Origin: Rhizobium albus
GTDB taxonomy: Bacteria; Pseudomonadota; Alphaproteobacteria; Rhizobiales; Rhizobiaceae
DNA length: 64,000 nucleotides
Direction: 5' to 3'
NCBI GenBank assembly: GCA_030160035.1
Contig: BSNO01000003.1
Coordinates: 806,001 to 870,000, forward strand
Part shown: one piece after another, positions 17,539 through 27,226 of the stretch
Layout of the letters: each line of letters begins with the position of its first letter
How positions within the stretch are numbered: the first letter of the stretch is position 1
Made by a program: the position numbers and the translations under genes
Notes under the pieces: generated by a model
What the model was told of the DNA's origin: nothing
Databases searched by the model: none
Seen by the model: only the letters and a program-made list of their open reading frames with translations

Positions 17539-19551
17539 ATGATCGTCGAACTCGGACATTATGCGTTGATCATCGCCTTTGCGACGGCGCTGGTGCAGTC
17601 GGTTCTGCCGGTCGTCGGCGCACGGCGCGGCGATCAGTCCTTGATGGCGATCGGGGATACCTCTGCCATCGTCTCCTTCCTGCTCGTGCTTTTGTCGTTC
17701 TGCGCGCTGACCTACGCCTATGTGGTTTCCGACTTCTCGGTCCAGAACGTCTACGAAAACTCCCATTCCCTGAAGCCGATGATCTACAAGATCTCCGGAG
17801 TCTGGGGAAACCACGAGGGCTCCATGCTCTTGTGGATCCTTATCCTCGTCTTCTTCAGTGCGTTGGTCGCCTTCTTCGGTCGAAACCTGCCGAAGTCCCT
17901 GCGCGCCAATGTGCTCGCCGTTCAGGGCTGGATCACAACGGCGTTCCTGCTCTTCGTGTTGCAGACCTCGAACCCCTTCGCGCGGATCGTACCCACTCCG
18001 ATGGAGGGCCGCGATCTCAATCCGATCCTCCAGGACATCGGGCTCGCGATCCATCCGCCGCTGCTCTATCTCGGCTATGTCGGCTTTTCGATCTGCTTCT
18101 CCTTCGCCGTCGCAGCGTTGATCGAAGGTCGGATCGATGCGGCTTGGGCGCGCTGGGTGCGGCCCTGGACGCTGACGGCCTGGATATTCCTGACCGGCGG
18201 CATCGCCATGGGTTCCTACTGGGCCTATTACGAGCTTGGCTGGGGCGGCTGGTGGTTTTGGGACCCGGTCGAAAACGCGTCCTTCATGCCCTGGCTCGCG
18301 GGCACTGCGCTTCTGCATTCTGCGCTCGTGATGGAAAAACGCGAGGCGCTGAAGATCTGGACGATCCTGCTCGCGATCATCACCTTTTCCCTGTCGCTGC
18401 TCGGCACCTTCCTGGTGCGCTCGGGCGTGCTCACGTCGGTCCATACCTTTGCATCCGATCCGAGCCGCGGTGTCTTCATTCTCGCCATTCTGGTGGTCTT
18501 CATCGGCGGCGCTTTCGGGCTTTTCGCGCTGCGGGCAACCTCGCTGAAATCCGGTGGATTGTTCCAGCCCATCTCGCGTGAAGGCGGACTGGTGCTGAAC
18601 AATCTCTTCCTCACGACCGCCACTGCGACGGTGCTGATCGGCACGCTCTATCCGCTCCTGTTGGAGACGGTGACGGGCGAAAAGATTTCCGTCGGCCCGC
18701 CATTCTTCAATCTGACATTCGGCCCGTTGATGATCCCGCTGCTCTTGGCGGTACCGTTCGGCCCGCTGCTGGCCTGGAAGCGCGGCGATCTGCTCGGCGC
18801 TGCTCAAAGGCTCTATGTTGCAGCCGGTCTCGCTCTGCTTGCCGGTCTCATCGTTGTCTATTTCACAACTGGGGCGCCGGTGCTCGCGGCGCTCGCTCTC
18901 GCCATCGGCTTCTTCGTCATGTTCGGCGCGGTCACCGATCTCGCGTTGCGGGCAGGCGTCGGCAAAGTGTCGGCCGGCATCGCGATGCGTCGGCTCGCCG
19001 GCCTTCCGCGATCGGCCTTCGGTGGCGCCATGGCGCATTTCGGCCTCGGCGTCATGGTGATCGGCATCGTGGCGGTCACCGCATTCGAAACCGAGGCGGT
19101 TGCCGAAATGGCGCCGGGCGAGACGATCGATGCCGGCGGCTACACGCTTCGCTTCGATAGCATGGACCCGAACCAGGGCCCGAACTACGTCGAGGATGTC
19201 GGCCATTTCACGGTGCTGCGGAATGGCGCGGAAATCTCGCGCATGGATTCTGCAAAGCGCGTCTACACCGCGCGGCAGATGCCGACGACCGAAGCCGGGA
19301 TACTTACCCGGGGCTTCAGCCAGCTTTACGTGTCGCTTGGCGACTTCGTCACGCCGGAGGGCGCCGAGGCGCCGACCGCCATCGTCGTGCGCGTCTGGTG
19401 GAAACCGCAAGTCACGTTGATCTGGATCGGCTCGGTCATCATGGCATTCGGCGGGTTGATATCGCTGTCGGATCGTCGCCTGCGCGTCGGCGCACCGAAG
19501 CCGCACCGGCAGCGCAAGGCTGGCGGTCCTGTGATGGAGCCGGCGGAATGA
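17539..19551 (+). CDS. ccmF: Cytochrome c haem lyase subunit CcmF (CycK)
   Basis: A 670-residue polytopic membrane protein. The tryptophan-rich haem-handling motif GGWWFWDPVENASFMPWLAGTALLHS lies at about residues 234-260. Further markers are WGNHEGSMLLW near 94 and HTFASDPSRGVF near 305. It works with CcmH and CcmI to attach haem to apocytochrome c in the periplasm. The size is normal for CcmF. The next gene starts in its stop codon (ATGA). Confidence 0.96.
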   Translation: MIVELGHYALIIAFATALVQSVLPVVGARRGDQSLMAIGDTSAIVSFLLVLLSFCALTYAYVVSDFSVQNVYENSHSLKPMIYKISGVWGNHEGSMLLWILILVFFSALVAFFGRNLPKSLRANVLAVQGWITTAFLLFVLQTSNPFARIVPTPMEGRDLNPILQDIGLAIHPPLLYLGYVGFSICFSFAVAALIEGRIDAAWARWVRPWTLTAWIFLTGGIAMGSYWAYYELGWGGWWFWDPVENASFMPWLAGTALLHSALVMEKREALKIWTILLAIITFSLSLLGTFLVRSGVLTSVHTFASDPSRGVFILAILVVFIGGAFGLFALRATSLKSGGLFQPISREGGLVLNNLFLTTATATVLIGTLYPLLLETVTGEKISVGPPFFNLTFGPLMIPLLLAVPFGPLLAWKRGDLLGAAQRLYVAAGLALLAGLIVVYFTTGAPVLAALALAIGFFVMFGAVTDLALRAGVGKVSAGIAMRRLAGLPRSAFGGAMAHFGLGVMVIGIVAVTAFETEAVAEMAPGETIDAGGYTLRFDSMDPNQGPNYVEDVGHFTVLRNGAEISRMDSAKRVYTARQMPTTEAGILTRGFSQLYVSLGDFVTPEGAEAPTAIVVRVWWKPQVTLIWIGSVIMAFGGLISLSDRRLRVGAPKPHRQRKAGGPVMEPAE

Positions 19552-20027
19552 TCGGGGGCGCGCGCATTATGGCCCTCCTGATCGTCGTCATGGGGCTGGC
19601 GTCGCCCGCGTTCGCGGTGCAACCCAACGAAATTCTGGACGATCCGGCTTTGGAGCAGCGGGCACGCTCTATCTCCGCCGAACTGCGCTGCATGGTCTGT
19701 CAGAACCAGTCCATCGATGACTCCGATGCGGAACTGGCGCGGGATCTTCGCGTGCTTGTGCGGGAACGGCTGGTGTCGGGTGACACCGATGAGCAAGTCT
19801 ACGACTACGTGGTTTCCCGCTACGGCGAGTTTGTGCTCCTGCGTCCTCGCCTGTCGATCCAGACGCTTGCGCTCTGGGCCGCACCCATTCTCGTCATGGG
19901 CGCTGGCATCGCCGCCATCGCAACGTTCCTGCGCAATCGTGATCCGCTCCAGGCCGGTCCGACACTGACAGAGGGCGAGGAGAAGGCGATCGCCGATCTG
20001 CTGAAAGAGCGCTCCAACCGCAGCTGA
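19548..20027 (+). CDS. ccmH: Cytochrome c maturation thiol protein CcmH (CycL)
   Basis: A 159-residue protein: signal peptide (residues 1-25), the redox motif LRCMVCQNQSIDDSDAELA near residue 48, and a C-terminal TM (TLALWAAPILVMGAGIAAIATFL). It reduces the apocytochrome thiols before haem ligation. The start is set by ATGA overlap with ccmF; the open frame continues upstream to 19398 inside ccmF. No CcmG or CcmABC is nearby, as expected for the split rhizobial arrangement. Confidence 0.93.
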   Translation: MIGGARIMALLIVVMGLASPAFAVQPNEILDDPALEQRARSISAELRCMVCQNQSIDDSDAELARDLRVLVRERLVSGDTDEQVYDYVVSRYGEFVLLRPRLSIQTLALWAAPILVMGAGIAAIATFLRNRDPLQAGPTLTEGEEKAIADLLKERSNRS

Positions 20028-20157
20028 CGGCGTCAAGCTTCGCCAACATTACCAAAATTTCATGTCGAGGACAGAGCGCCGTAATGTGACGTGCCCTATC
20101 TCTATGTCGACGCTGCCAAAGCAGCACGAAATCGGCAAGAACGAGGGTTAGACGTCC

Positions 20158-21693
20158 ATGAAATCGAACCAGTCCTTCCAGACAAAGCTGAAAAGCATCC
20201 TGGCCACATCCACCATTGCTGGCGTCGCCGGTGTGATGCTCGTCACCGGCGTGCCGGCAACCATCAGCGCGATGGCCGATCCAGTCCGGATCGAGGCTCC
20301 GACAACCGCGCCAAGCTTCGCGGATGTGGTTGAGGCCGTTTCGCCGGCTGTCGTTTCCGTCCGCGTCCAGGGAGAAGCGGAAGAGGTCGCGCAAAACGAG
20401 GGCTTCGGTTTCCAGTTCGGACCTCCCGGCCTGGAAAATCTGCCTGAAGACCATCCGATGCGCCGGTTCTTTGACGAATTTGGTGGCCCGAACTTCGGCC
20501 AGCCCGGCCGACCCGACCGGCCGAACCGTCCCCGTGGTCCGATGCCCGTTTCTCAGGGATCCGGCTTCTTCATCTCTGATGATGGCTATCTCGTCACCAA
20601 CAACCACGTCGTCGAAGGCGGTTCGAGCTACAGCATTATCCTCGATGATGGCACCGAATTGTCGGCCGAGCTGATCGGCACCGACAGCCGTACGGACCTT
20701 GCCGTTCTGAAGGTCGATGCGGACCGAGAATTCACTTATGTCGAATTCGGTGACGATCAGGGCGCGCGGGTCGGCGATTGGGTCGTTGCAGTCGGCAACC
20801 CGTTCGGTCTGGGCGGCTCCGTCACTGCCGGCATTATCTCCGCTCGCGGTCGTGAAATCGGTGCAGGACCCTACGACGACTTCCTGCAGATCGACGCAGC
20901 CGTGAACCGCGGCAACTCGGGCGGCCCGACGTTCAACCTCTCCGGTGAAGTCATCGGCGTGAACACCGCCATCTTCTCTCCTTCCGGCGGCAATGTCGGC
21001 ATCGCTTTCGCGATCCCGGCCACTCTCGCACAAGACGTTGTGCAGGATCTGATCGAGAGCGGCAGCGTCAGCCGTGGTTGGATCGGAGTGCAAATCCAGC
21101 CAGTCAGCGAAGATATCGCTGAGTCCCTCGGATTGGCCGAAGCTTCCGGTGCTCTCGTCACCGCGCCCCAGCCCGATGCGCCTGCAGCTGCGGCCGGTAT
21201 CGAATCGGGTGACGTCGTGACGGCCGTGAACGGTGAAGCCGTTGAAAATCCGGGTGACCTTGCCCGCCGCATCGCTTCTATCGAGCCGGGCACCGAGGTC
21301 GAGCTTTCGGTCTGGCGCAATGGCGCTTCGGAAACGGTTGCCGTCACGCTCGGTACGTTCCCGGCGGACGAGCAGCAGGCATCCGCGACGGAAGAACCAG
21401 TACCCGCGCCTTCGAGCGGTGGGGAGCTGACCGAATTCGGCATGACCGTTGCCCCCTCGGACGATGGCAATGGCGTGGTCATCGCTGAACTCGATCCAGA
21501 CGGCACGGCTGCGGAGCGTGGCTTCCAGGTCGGTGACGTGATCGTGCGCGTGCAGGATCGCGATGTCGCGAGTGCCGAAGACATCACGGCAGCCGTTGCG
21601 GCCGCCGCTGAAGATGGTCGAGGCGCAGCGCTTTTCCAGCTGCGCAGCGATGAGCAGAACCGCTTCGTCGCCCTGCCGATCGATCAGGGCTGA
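20158..21693 (+). CDS. degP: Periplasmic serine protease/chaperone DegP (Do/HtrA)
   Basis: A 511-residue Do-family protease. It has a signal peptide to about residue 40, then the catalytic triad: His in LVTNNHVVEGG (about 155), Asp in SRTDLAVLKV (about 182) and Ser in NRGNSGGPTFNL (about 258). Two PDZ domains follow (GWIGVQIQPVS from about 308; ELTEFGMTVAPS from about 423). A proline/arginine-rich insert (RPDRPNRPRGP) precedes the protease core. It degrades or refolds damaged envelope proteins. A two-component pair lies downstream and may respond to envelope stress. Confidence 0.94.
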   Translation: MKSNQSFQTKLKSILATSTIAGVAGVMLVTGVPATISAMADPVRIEAPTTAPSFADVVEAVSPAVVSVRVQGEAEEVAQNEGFGFQFGPPGLENLPEDHPMRRFFDEFGGPNFGQPGRPDRPNRPRGPMPVSQGSGFFISDDGYLVTNNHVVEGGSSYSIILDDGTELSAELIGTDSRTDLAVLKVDADREFTYVEFGDDQGARVGDWVVAVGNPFGLGGSVTAGIISARGREIGAGPYDDFLQIDAAVNRGNSGGPTFNLSGEVIGVNTAIFSPSGGNVGIAFAIPATLAQDVVQDLIESGSVSRGWIGVQIQPVSEDIAESLGLAEASGALVTAPQPDAPAAAAGIESGDVVTAVNGEAVENPGDLARRIASIEPGTEVELSVWRNGASETVAVTLGTFPADEQQASATEEPVPAPSSGGELTEFGMTVAPSDDGNGVVIAELDPDGTAAERGFQVGDVIVRVQDRDVASAEDITAAVAAAAEDGRGAALFQLRSDEQNRFVALPIDQG

Positions 21694-21708
21694 GCGGAGC
21701 GAACCGAG

Positions 21709-21739
21709 GGCGGACCGTGACGTGGGTCTCCGGTCCGCC
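21709..21739 (+). terminator. First hairpin after degP
   Basis: A 9-bp perfect stem, GGCGGACCG at 21709-21717 and CGGTCCGCC at 21731-21739, with a 13-base loop, 16 bases after the degP stop. The downstream GTCTTCG has few Ts, so it is a GC-type terminator candidate. Confidence 0.55.
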
Positions 21740-21803
21740 GTCTTCGCCCGAGGATGCGCAACCCTGCCCGCGACGCCAGATCCTCGGACGGAGACTTGAA
21801 GAG

Positions 21804-21834
21804 ACGGCGAGCCGCCCCCCACGGCTCGCCGTTT
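21804..21834 (+). terminator. Second hairpin after degP
   Basis: An 11-bp perfect stem, ACGGCGAGCCG at 21804-21814 and CGGCTCGCCGT at 21822-21832, loop CCCCCCA, followed by TT. It lies between degP and the next regulator, so the two are probably separate transcription units. Confidence 0.65.
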
Positions 21835-21904
21835 CGCATTCGGGTGCGACCGATCCAATTCCCAACCCTGTCCAAGCGTTGAAATTGTGCCTATGAAAGA
21901 ATTC

Positions 21905-22585
21905 ATGAAAATCCTGCTGATCGAAGACGACCGAGAGGCTTCGACCTATCTGGTCAAGGCGTTTCGCGAGTCTGGAATCGCGGCCGATCATGCAGCCGAT
22001 GGCGACACCGGCTTTCATATGGCCAGCCAGAACATCTATGACGTTTTGGTCATCGATCGCATGCTGCCGAAGCGCGACGGCCTGTCGATCGTCTCGGAAC
22101 TGCGTCGGCTCGGCAATGAAACGCCGGTCCTCATCCTGTCCGCGCTCGGCCAGGTCGACGATCGCGTGACAGGCCTGCGCGCAGGCGGCGACGATTATCT
22201 CCCCAAGCCCTATGCGTTTTCCGAACTCCACGCCCGCGTCGAAGTTCTCGCGCGCCGCAAGGTTGGCACGCGTGAAAGTGAGACCAGCTACCGGGTCGGC
22301 GATCTCGAACTCGATCGACTGTCCCACGAAGTGCGGCGGGGAGGGCGCGACATCACGCTGCAGCCGCGTGAGTTTCGGCTTCTGGAATATCTCATGCGCA
22401 ATGCCGGCCAGGTGGTGACGCGGACCATGCTGCTCGAGCATGTCTGGGATTACCACTTCGATCCGCAGACCAACGTCATCGACGTCCACATTTCGCGCCT
22501 GCGATCGAAGATCGAGAAGGATTTCGACCAACCCTTGCTGCGCACGGTGCGCGGTGCCGGCTACATGATCAAGGCGGATAGTTGA
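21905..22585 (+). CDS. OmpR-family response regulator
   Basis: A 226-residue regulator. The receiver domain shows EDD at 7-9, the acceptor Asp in VLVIDRMLPKRDG near 51 and the Lys in LPKPYAF near 101. The winged-helix domain shows LQPREFRLLEYLMRNAGQVVTR and NVIDVHISRLRSKIE with VRGAGYMI. ATGs at 21887, 21893 and 21905 are all in frame; 21905 gives the standard MKILLIEDD start. It pairs with the kinase five bases downstream. The target genes are unknown; degP next door makes envelope stress a reasonable guess. Confidence 0.88.
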   Translation: MKILLIEDDREASTYLVKAFRESGIAADHAADGDTGFHMASQNIYDVLVIDRMLPKRDGLSIVSELRRLGNETPVLILSALGQVDDRVTGLRAGGDDYLPKPYAFSELHARVEVLARRKVGTRESETSYRVGDLELDRLSHEVRRGGRDITLQPREFRLLEYLMRNAGQVVTRTMLLEHVWDYHFDPQTNVIDVHISRLRSKIEKDFDQPLLRTVRGAGYMIKADS

Positions 22586-22589
22586 GCCG

Positions 22590-24002
22590 ATGAAGCGGCT
22601 GCGCGCCCTCTTCGGCACAACGGCTGTACGCCTGTCGGCGCTTTATCTCGGCCTCTTTGTGCTCTGCGCCGTGGCGCTGGTCTTCTACGTGACCGCCATC
22701 TCCGGCAATCTCTTGCGCGCCCAGACCCAGGAAGCGATCGATGCGGAGATGCGGTTTCTTTCGCGGGCCTACCAAACCGGCGGCATTACCCGCCTCGTGC
22801 GCGTCGTCGAGCGTCGGTCCCGCCAGCCGGGGGCGGGGCTCTATACGATCACTGCACCGAACGGCGAGATCATCGCCGGCAATGTCGCTTCGCTCCAGCC
22901 GGGCACGCTGGACCGCGAAGGCTGGACAGCGCTTCCCTTCCGCTACGATCGCTATACCGAGAACGACGATACAGCGCGCCAGCATACCGCGCTTGCCCAG
23001 ATCGTGTTCCTGCCGAATGGCATGCGCCTGCTGGTGGGCCGCGATCTCGGCGAGCCGGAGCTCTTCCGCAACCTCGTCCGGCGCGCGCTCGTCATCGCGC
23101 TCGCCATAATGGGGTTCGGCGCGCTGGCCATCTGGTTCTTCGTCGGCCGCCGCGCCCTTCAGCGCATCGATCGCATGGACCAGGCAAGCCGCAAGATCAT
23201 CGCGGGTGATCTGGGGCAGCGTCTGCCAGTGGGCAGTTCAGGCGACGAATTCGACAGGCTTTCGGAATCGCTGAACGCGATGATCGGCCGGATCGAAAAG
23301 CTCAACGAAGGCCTGCGCCAGGTCTCCGACAACATCGCCCACGATTTGAAGACGCCGCTGACACGGCTGCGCAACCGCGCCGAGATGGCGCTCGCCGCAA
23401 GCGATACGGTCGATGACTATCGCGGCGCCATGGAGGATGTGATCGGCGAGAGCGACCAGCTCATCCGCACCTTCAACGCGCTTTTGATGATTGCCCGTGT
23501 CGAGGCAGGATCGGCGGCTGCCGAGCTCCAGGATATCGATCTGTCGGAGATCGTCACCGACACGGTGGAGCTCTACGAACCGCTTGCCGAGGATGCAGGC
23601 GTCACCCTGACCACCGCGGTCGCGCCCAGCATCTCCGTCAAAGGCAATCGGGAACTGGTCGGCCAGGCGCTGGCCAATCTTATCGACAACGCGATCAAAT
23701 ATTCGTCTGGCCTGCCGTCGGCGCGGATCGACGTGCGGCTGGAGCGACTGGCAGAAGGCCCGACGATCACGGTGGCCGACAACGGGCACGGCATTCCGGC
23801 CGACAAGCGCGCCGCTGCCGTTCAGCGCTTCGTCCGGCTCGATGACAGCCGCTCGCGCCCGGGCACCGGCCTGGGGCTGAGCCTTGTGGAGGCGGTGATG
23901 CATCTTCATCGCGGCCGGCTTGAACTGCTGGACGGCCTCCCGCATGAAGAAGCCGATGATTTACGGCCGGGACTCGCCGTCCGAATGCTGTTCGACGGCT
24001 AA
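22590..24002 (+). CDS. Membrane sensor histidine kinase
   Basis: A 470-residue kinase with TM1 at about residues 10-32, a periplasmic sensor of about 130 residues, TM2 near 168-188 (LVIALAIMGFGALAIWFF), HAMP (RIDRMDQASRKIIAGDL), H-box NIAHDLKTPLTRLR near 248, N-box ANLIDNAIKYS, and G-boxes VADNGHGIP and GTGLGLSLVEAV. It lies directly after its regulator. No ligand-binding motif that names the signal is visible. It ends shortly before glnE, whose start follows after 25 bases. Confidence 0.88.
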   Translation: MKRLRALFGTTAVRLSALYLGLFVLCAVALVFYVTAISGNLLRAQTQEAIDAEMRFLSRAYQTGGITRLVRVVERRSRQPGAGLYTITAPNGEIIAGNVASLQPGTLDREGWTALPFRYDRYTENDDTARQHTALAQIVFLPNGMRLLVGRDLGEPELFRNLVRRALVIALAIMGFGALAIWFFVGRRALQRIDRMDQASRKIIAGDLGQRLPVGSSGDEFDRLSESLNAMIGRIEKLNEGLRQVSDNIAHDLKTPLTRLRNRAEMALAASDTVDDYRGAMEDVIGESDQLIRTFNALLMIARVEAGSAAAELQDIDLSEIVTDTVELYEPLAEDAGVTLTTAVAPSISVKGNRELVGQALANLIDNAIKYSSGLPSARIDVRLERLAEGPTITVADNGHGIPADKRAAAVQRFVRLDDSRSRPGTGLGLSLVEAVMHLHRGRLELLDGLPHEEADDLRPGLAVRMLFDG

Positions 24003-24027
24003 GAATTCCGGCGCCTGGGAGGGCGAC

Positions 24028-27027
24028 GTGACGAAGACTGAACTGACCACCGCCGCCCCCCTTGCCGACCTTCTGGCTTCGCCGCTTCGGCCGTTGTCCA
24101 AAGTCGACGAGAAATCGGCTCGTTCGGCATTGAAGGATTTTGCCGCGCGGGCTCCCGCATTGGGGGAGGCGCTGGCGAAGAACAGCGCGCTCGCCGCTTT
24201 CCTCGCGGCGACCTTCTCCCTGTCACCATTTCTGCGCGATACCGCTTTCGCAGATCCGGCGATGCTGGCGCGCGCGGTTACCGAACCGCTCGATCACAAT
24301 CTTGACGCGCTGTGCCGGCAGGCACGCCAGGCGTGGAAACCTGCCGGAGACGCTGAAGGCCCGGTAACCGAGCAGGCCCTGATGGCCTCGCTGCGGCGGC
24401 TGAAGCGCGAGGCGGCGCTGACGCTCGGGCTGGCCGATCTTGCAGGCGTCGCATCTGCCGCCGAAACGACCGCCTGGCTGAGCGATGTGGCCGAAGCAAG
24501 CCTCGCCGCCGCAATCGATTTCCTGCTGCTCGGTCTGGATGATGCCGGCAAGATCACGCTGCCCGATCGCGCCAGTCCGTCCCAGGGCTCGGGCCTCATC
24601 GTGCTGGGCATGGGCAAGCTCGGCGCGCGCGAACTGAACTATTCTTCCGATATCGACATCGTTCTGTTTTTCGAGCCGGATGCCCGTGTGCTGAAGGATC
24701 CGGGCGACGGGGCCGATCTCTTTTCCAAGATGGCGCGCCGGCTGATCCGCATCATGCAGGAGCGCACCGGCGATGGATATGTCTTCCGCACCGATCTCCG
24801 GCTGCGTCCGGATCCCGGCTCGACGCCGCTCGCGATCCCGGTCGAAGCTGCGCTGAATTATTACGAGGGCAGGGGCCAGAACTGGGAGCGCGCCGCCTTC
24901 ATCAAGGCGAGGCCCGTCGCGGGCGATCTGGAGGCCGGTCAGCAGTTCTGCCGCGAGCTCGTACCCTTCGTCTTCCGCAAATATCTCGATTATGCGGCGA
25001 TTGCCGACATCCATTCCATCAAGCGCCAGATCCACGCCCATCGCGGTTTCGGCGATATCGCGGTCAAGGGGCACAACGTCAAGCTCGGCCGCGGCGGCAT
25101 CCGCGAGATCGAGTTCTTTGTCCAGACACAGCAGCTGATCGCCGGTGGCCGCATGCCGGCCCTGCGCGGGCGGCGCACCGACGAGATGCTCCAGGCGCTG
25201 GTGCAGGCCCGGTGGATCGATGCCGAAACCGCCGAGACGCTGACCGAAGCCTACTGGTACCTGCGCGATATCGAGCACCGCATCCAGATTGTCGGTGACG
25301 AGCAGAGCCACACTTTGCCGGAGACCGAAGCGGAGCTGAAGCGCATTGCCTATCTCGCCGGGCACAAGGACACCAAGGACTTCGCCGCCGACTTCACGCG
25401 CCGTCTGAAGACGGTCGAGCACCACTATGCCGAACTCTTCGAGCACGAGAGCCATCTCTCCGGCGAGGCCGGGAACCTCGTCTTCACCGGCGAGGATGAC
25501 GACCCCGACACGATGGCGACGCTGAAGCGGCTGGGCTTCGACAAGCCCTCGGAGATCGCGAAGATCATCCGCACTTGGCACTATGGCCGCTACCGCGCGA
25601 CCCAATCTGCCGAAGCGCGGGAACGCCTGACCGAACTGACGCCGAAGCTTCTGACCGCGTTTGGCCGCACGCGGCGCGCCGATGAGGCATTGCTGCGCTT
25701 CGACAGCTTCCTCTCCGGCCTGCCATCGGGCATCCAGCTGTTCTCGCTGCTCAGCCAGAACCCGGGGCTGCTTTCGCTCATCGTCACGATCATGTCGTCG
25801 GCGCCGCGTCTGGCCGACATCATCGCGCGCAAGCCGCATGTCTTCGACGGCATGCTCGATCCGTCGCTGCTCGCCGAACTGCCGACGCGCGACTATCTCA
25901 AGCAACGTCTCGATGCGTTTCTGCTCGGCAATTTTGCCTATGAGGAGATCCTCGATCGGCTGCGCATCGTCGCTTCCGAACAGCGCTTCCTCATCGGCGT
26001 GCGCCTGCTGACTGGTGCGATCAACGGCGAGCGCGCCGGGCGGGCGCTCACCGATCTGGCCGACCTCATTCTCGCAACGACGCTGCAGGCAGTGGAAGCG
26101 GAAGTCGCCGCGGTGCACGGCAAGGTGCCCGGCCAGCGCGTGGCCCTGCTTGGCATGGGCAAGCTCGGCAGCCACGAAATGACGGCCGGTTCCGATATCG
26201 ATCTGCTCCTGATCTACGACCACGACCCCGAGGCCGATGAATCTGACGGTAAGAAGCCCATCGACCCGCCGCGCTATTTCGCCCGGCTGACGCAGCGCCT
26301 CATCGCCGCCCTGTCGGCGCCGACATCGGAGGGTGTGCTCTATGAGGTCGATCTGCGCCTGCGCCCTTCCGGCAACAAAGGCCCGGTCGCGACCCGCATC
26401 AACGCGTTCGCAAAATATCAGCGCGAAGAAGCCTGGACATGGGAGCACATGGCGCTGACCCGGGCGCGGACCGTCGCGGGTGATGAGAGCCTCAGGGCGG
26501 ATGTCGACACGATCGTGGCCGAGATCATTGCCGGTCGGCCGGATCGGGCGAAAATCGCGTCCGACGTCTTGGAGATGCGCCAGCTGATGGATCAGGAAAA
26601 ACCACCGAAGAGCAACTGGGACCTGAAGCTCATTCCCGGCGGTCTGGTGGACATCGAGTTCATGGCGCAGCATCTGGCGCTCGTGGAGGCATTCCCGGAC
26701 GGCGCCGAGCGACCGACGACCACCGCTGATGTGTTGACGGCTTTGGGGCCAAGGAAGCTTAAAGCCGACGATCTGGAGACGGTGCTGGCCGCTTTGTCTC
26801 TCGAGACGGAGCTTTCGCAGATGATGCGGCTCTGCCTCGACGGCGATTTCGACCCCGCCGAGGCCCCCGCCGGCCTGATCGACCAGCTCTGCCGAACGGC
26901 CGAATTGCCGGACCTGAAGACGCTCGAGGCGGATCTGAAACGGCAGGCAAAGCAGGTGCGCACGATCATGCTCGGCCTGTTGAACGCCGATATCGGACAG
27001 GCCTCCGCGGCGCGCAGCAAGGGTTGA
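24028..27027 (+). CDS. glnE: Bifunctional glutamine synthetase adenylyltransferase/deadenylylase
   Basis: A 999-residue GlnE. Two nucleotidyltransferase domains are seen. The N-terminal (deadenylylase) domain carries GMGKLGARELNYSSDIDI near residue 193 and GRGGIREIEFF near 355. The C-terminal (adenylyltransferase) domain carries GMGKLGSHEMTAGSDIDLLLIY near 712 and PGGLVDIEFMAQH near 870. It switches glutamine synthetase activity in response to nitrogen through PII proteins. GTG 24028, with GGGAGGG five bases ahead, is the best start; the frame upstream to 23920 lies within the kinase gene. Confidence 0.95.
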   Translation: MTKTELTTAAPLADLLASPLRPLSKVDEKSARSALKDFAARAPALGEALAKNSALAAFLAATFSLSPFLRDTAFADPAMLARAVTEPLDHNLDALCRQARQAWKPAGDAEGPVTEQALMASLRRLKREAALTLGLADLAGVASAAETTAWLSDVAEASLAAAIDFLLLGLDDAGKITLPDRASPSQGSGLIVLGMGKLGARELNYSSDIDIVLFFEPDARVLKDPGDGADLFSKMARRLIRIMQERTGDGYVFRTDLRLRPDPGSTPLAIPVEAALNYYEGRGQNWERAAFIKARPVAGDLEAGQQFCRELVPFVFRKYLDYAAIADIHSIKRQIHAHRGFGDIAVKGHNVKLGRGGIREIEFFVQTQQLIAGGRMPALRGRRTDEMLQALVQARWIDAETAETLTEAYWYLRDIEHRIQIVGDEQSHTLPETEAELKRIAYLAGHKDTKDFAADFTRRLKTVEHHYAELFEHESHLSGEAGNLVFTGEDDDPDTMATLKRLGFDKPSEIAKIIRTWHYGRYRATQSAEARERLTELTPKLLTAFGRTRRADEALLRFDSFLSGLPSGIQLFSLLSQNPGLLSLIVTIMSSAPRLADIIARKPHVFDGMLDPSLLAELPTRDYLKQRLDAFLLGNFAYEEILDRLRIVASEQRFLIGVRLLTGAINGERAGRALTDLADLILATTLQAVEAEVAAVHGKVPGQRVALLGMGKLGSHEMTAGSDIDLLLIYDHDPEADESDGKKPIDPPRYFARLTQRLIAALSAPTSEGVLYEVDLRLRPSGNKGPVATRINAFAKYQREEAWTWEHMALTRARTVAGDESLRADVDTIVAEIIAGRPDRAKIASDVLEMRQLMDQEKPPKSNWDLKLIPGGLVDIEFMAQHLALVEAFPDGAERPTTTADVLTALGPRKLKADDLETVLAALSLETELSQMMRLCLDGDFDPAEAPAGLIDQLCRTAELPDLKTLEADLKRQAKQVRTIMLGLLNADIGQASAARSKG

Positions 27028-27091
27028 TCGACTCCAGCTTCGAGCGGCAAGTCTCTGCAAAGATTACTGAATTGTAATGCCGTGGTCATCC

Positions 27092-27112
27092 GCCATTCAT
27101 CGGCCGAATGGC
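27092..27112 (+). terminator. Possible glnE terminator
   Basis: A 7-bp perfect stem GCCATTC (27092-27098) and GAATGGC (27106-27112) with a 7-base loop, followed by the pyrimidine-rich ACCTTCCTTCCC. It is 65 bases after the glnE stop. Weak candidate. Confidence 0.35.
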
Positions 27113-27226
27113 ACCTTCCTTCCCAGAGCTTCGGTTGAACGCCGCGGCTTTGCCGGACCGGATCCGGTCGATCTCAATGGCCCGAAGCCGCTTGGAAGCG
27201 GACTGCGCCCACGAAGGAGTATGAGG

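Noticed and set aside
17353-19506. Minus-strand frame of 717 codons opposite ccmF
   Set aside because: Antisense to a highly conserved membrane protein gene; the translation is almost entirely charged and shows no family motif.
19894-21906. Minus-strand frame of 670 codons opposite degP
   Set aside because: Covers degP and both hairpins; no RBS or domain support.
24223-27060. Minus-strand open frame of 945 codons opposite glnE
   Set aside because: It mirrors glnE exactly, lacks any recognisable domain and is a by-product of high third-position GC. Its composition is rich in Arg, Ala, Gly and His without hydrophobic cores.
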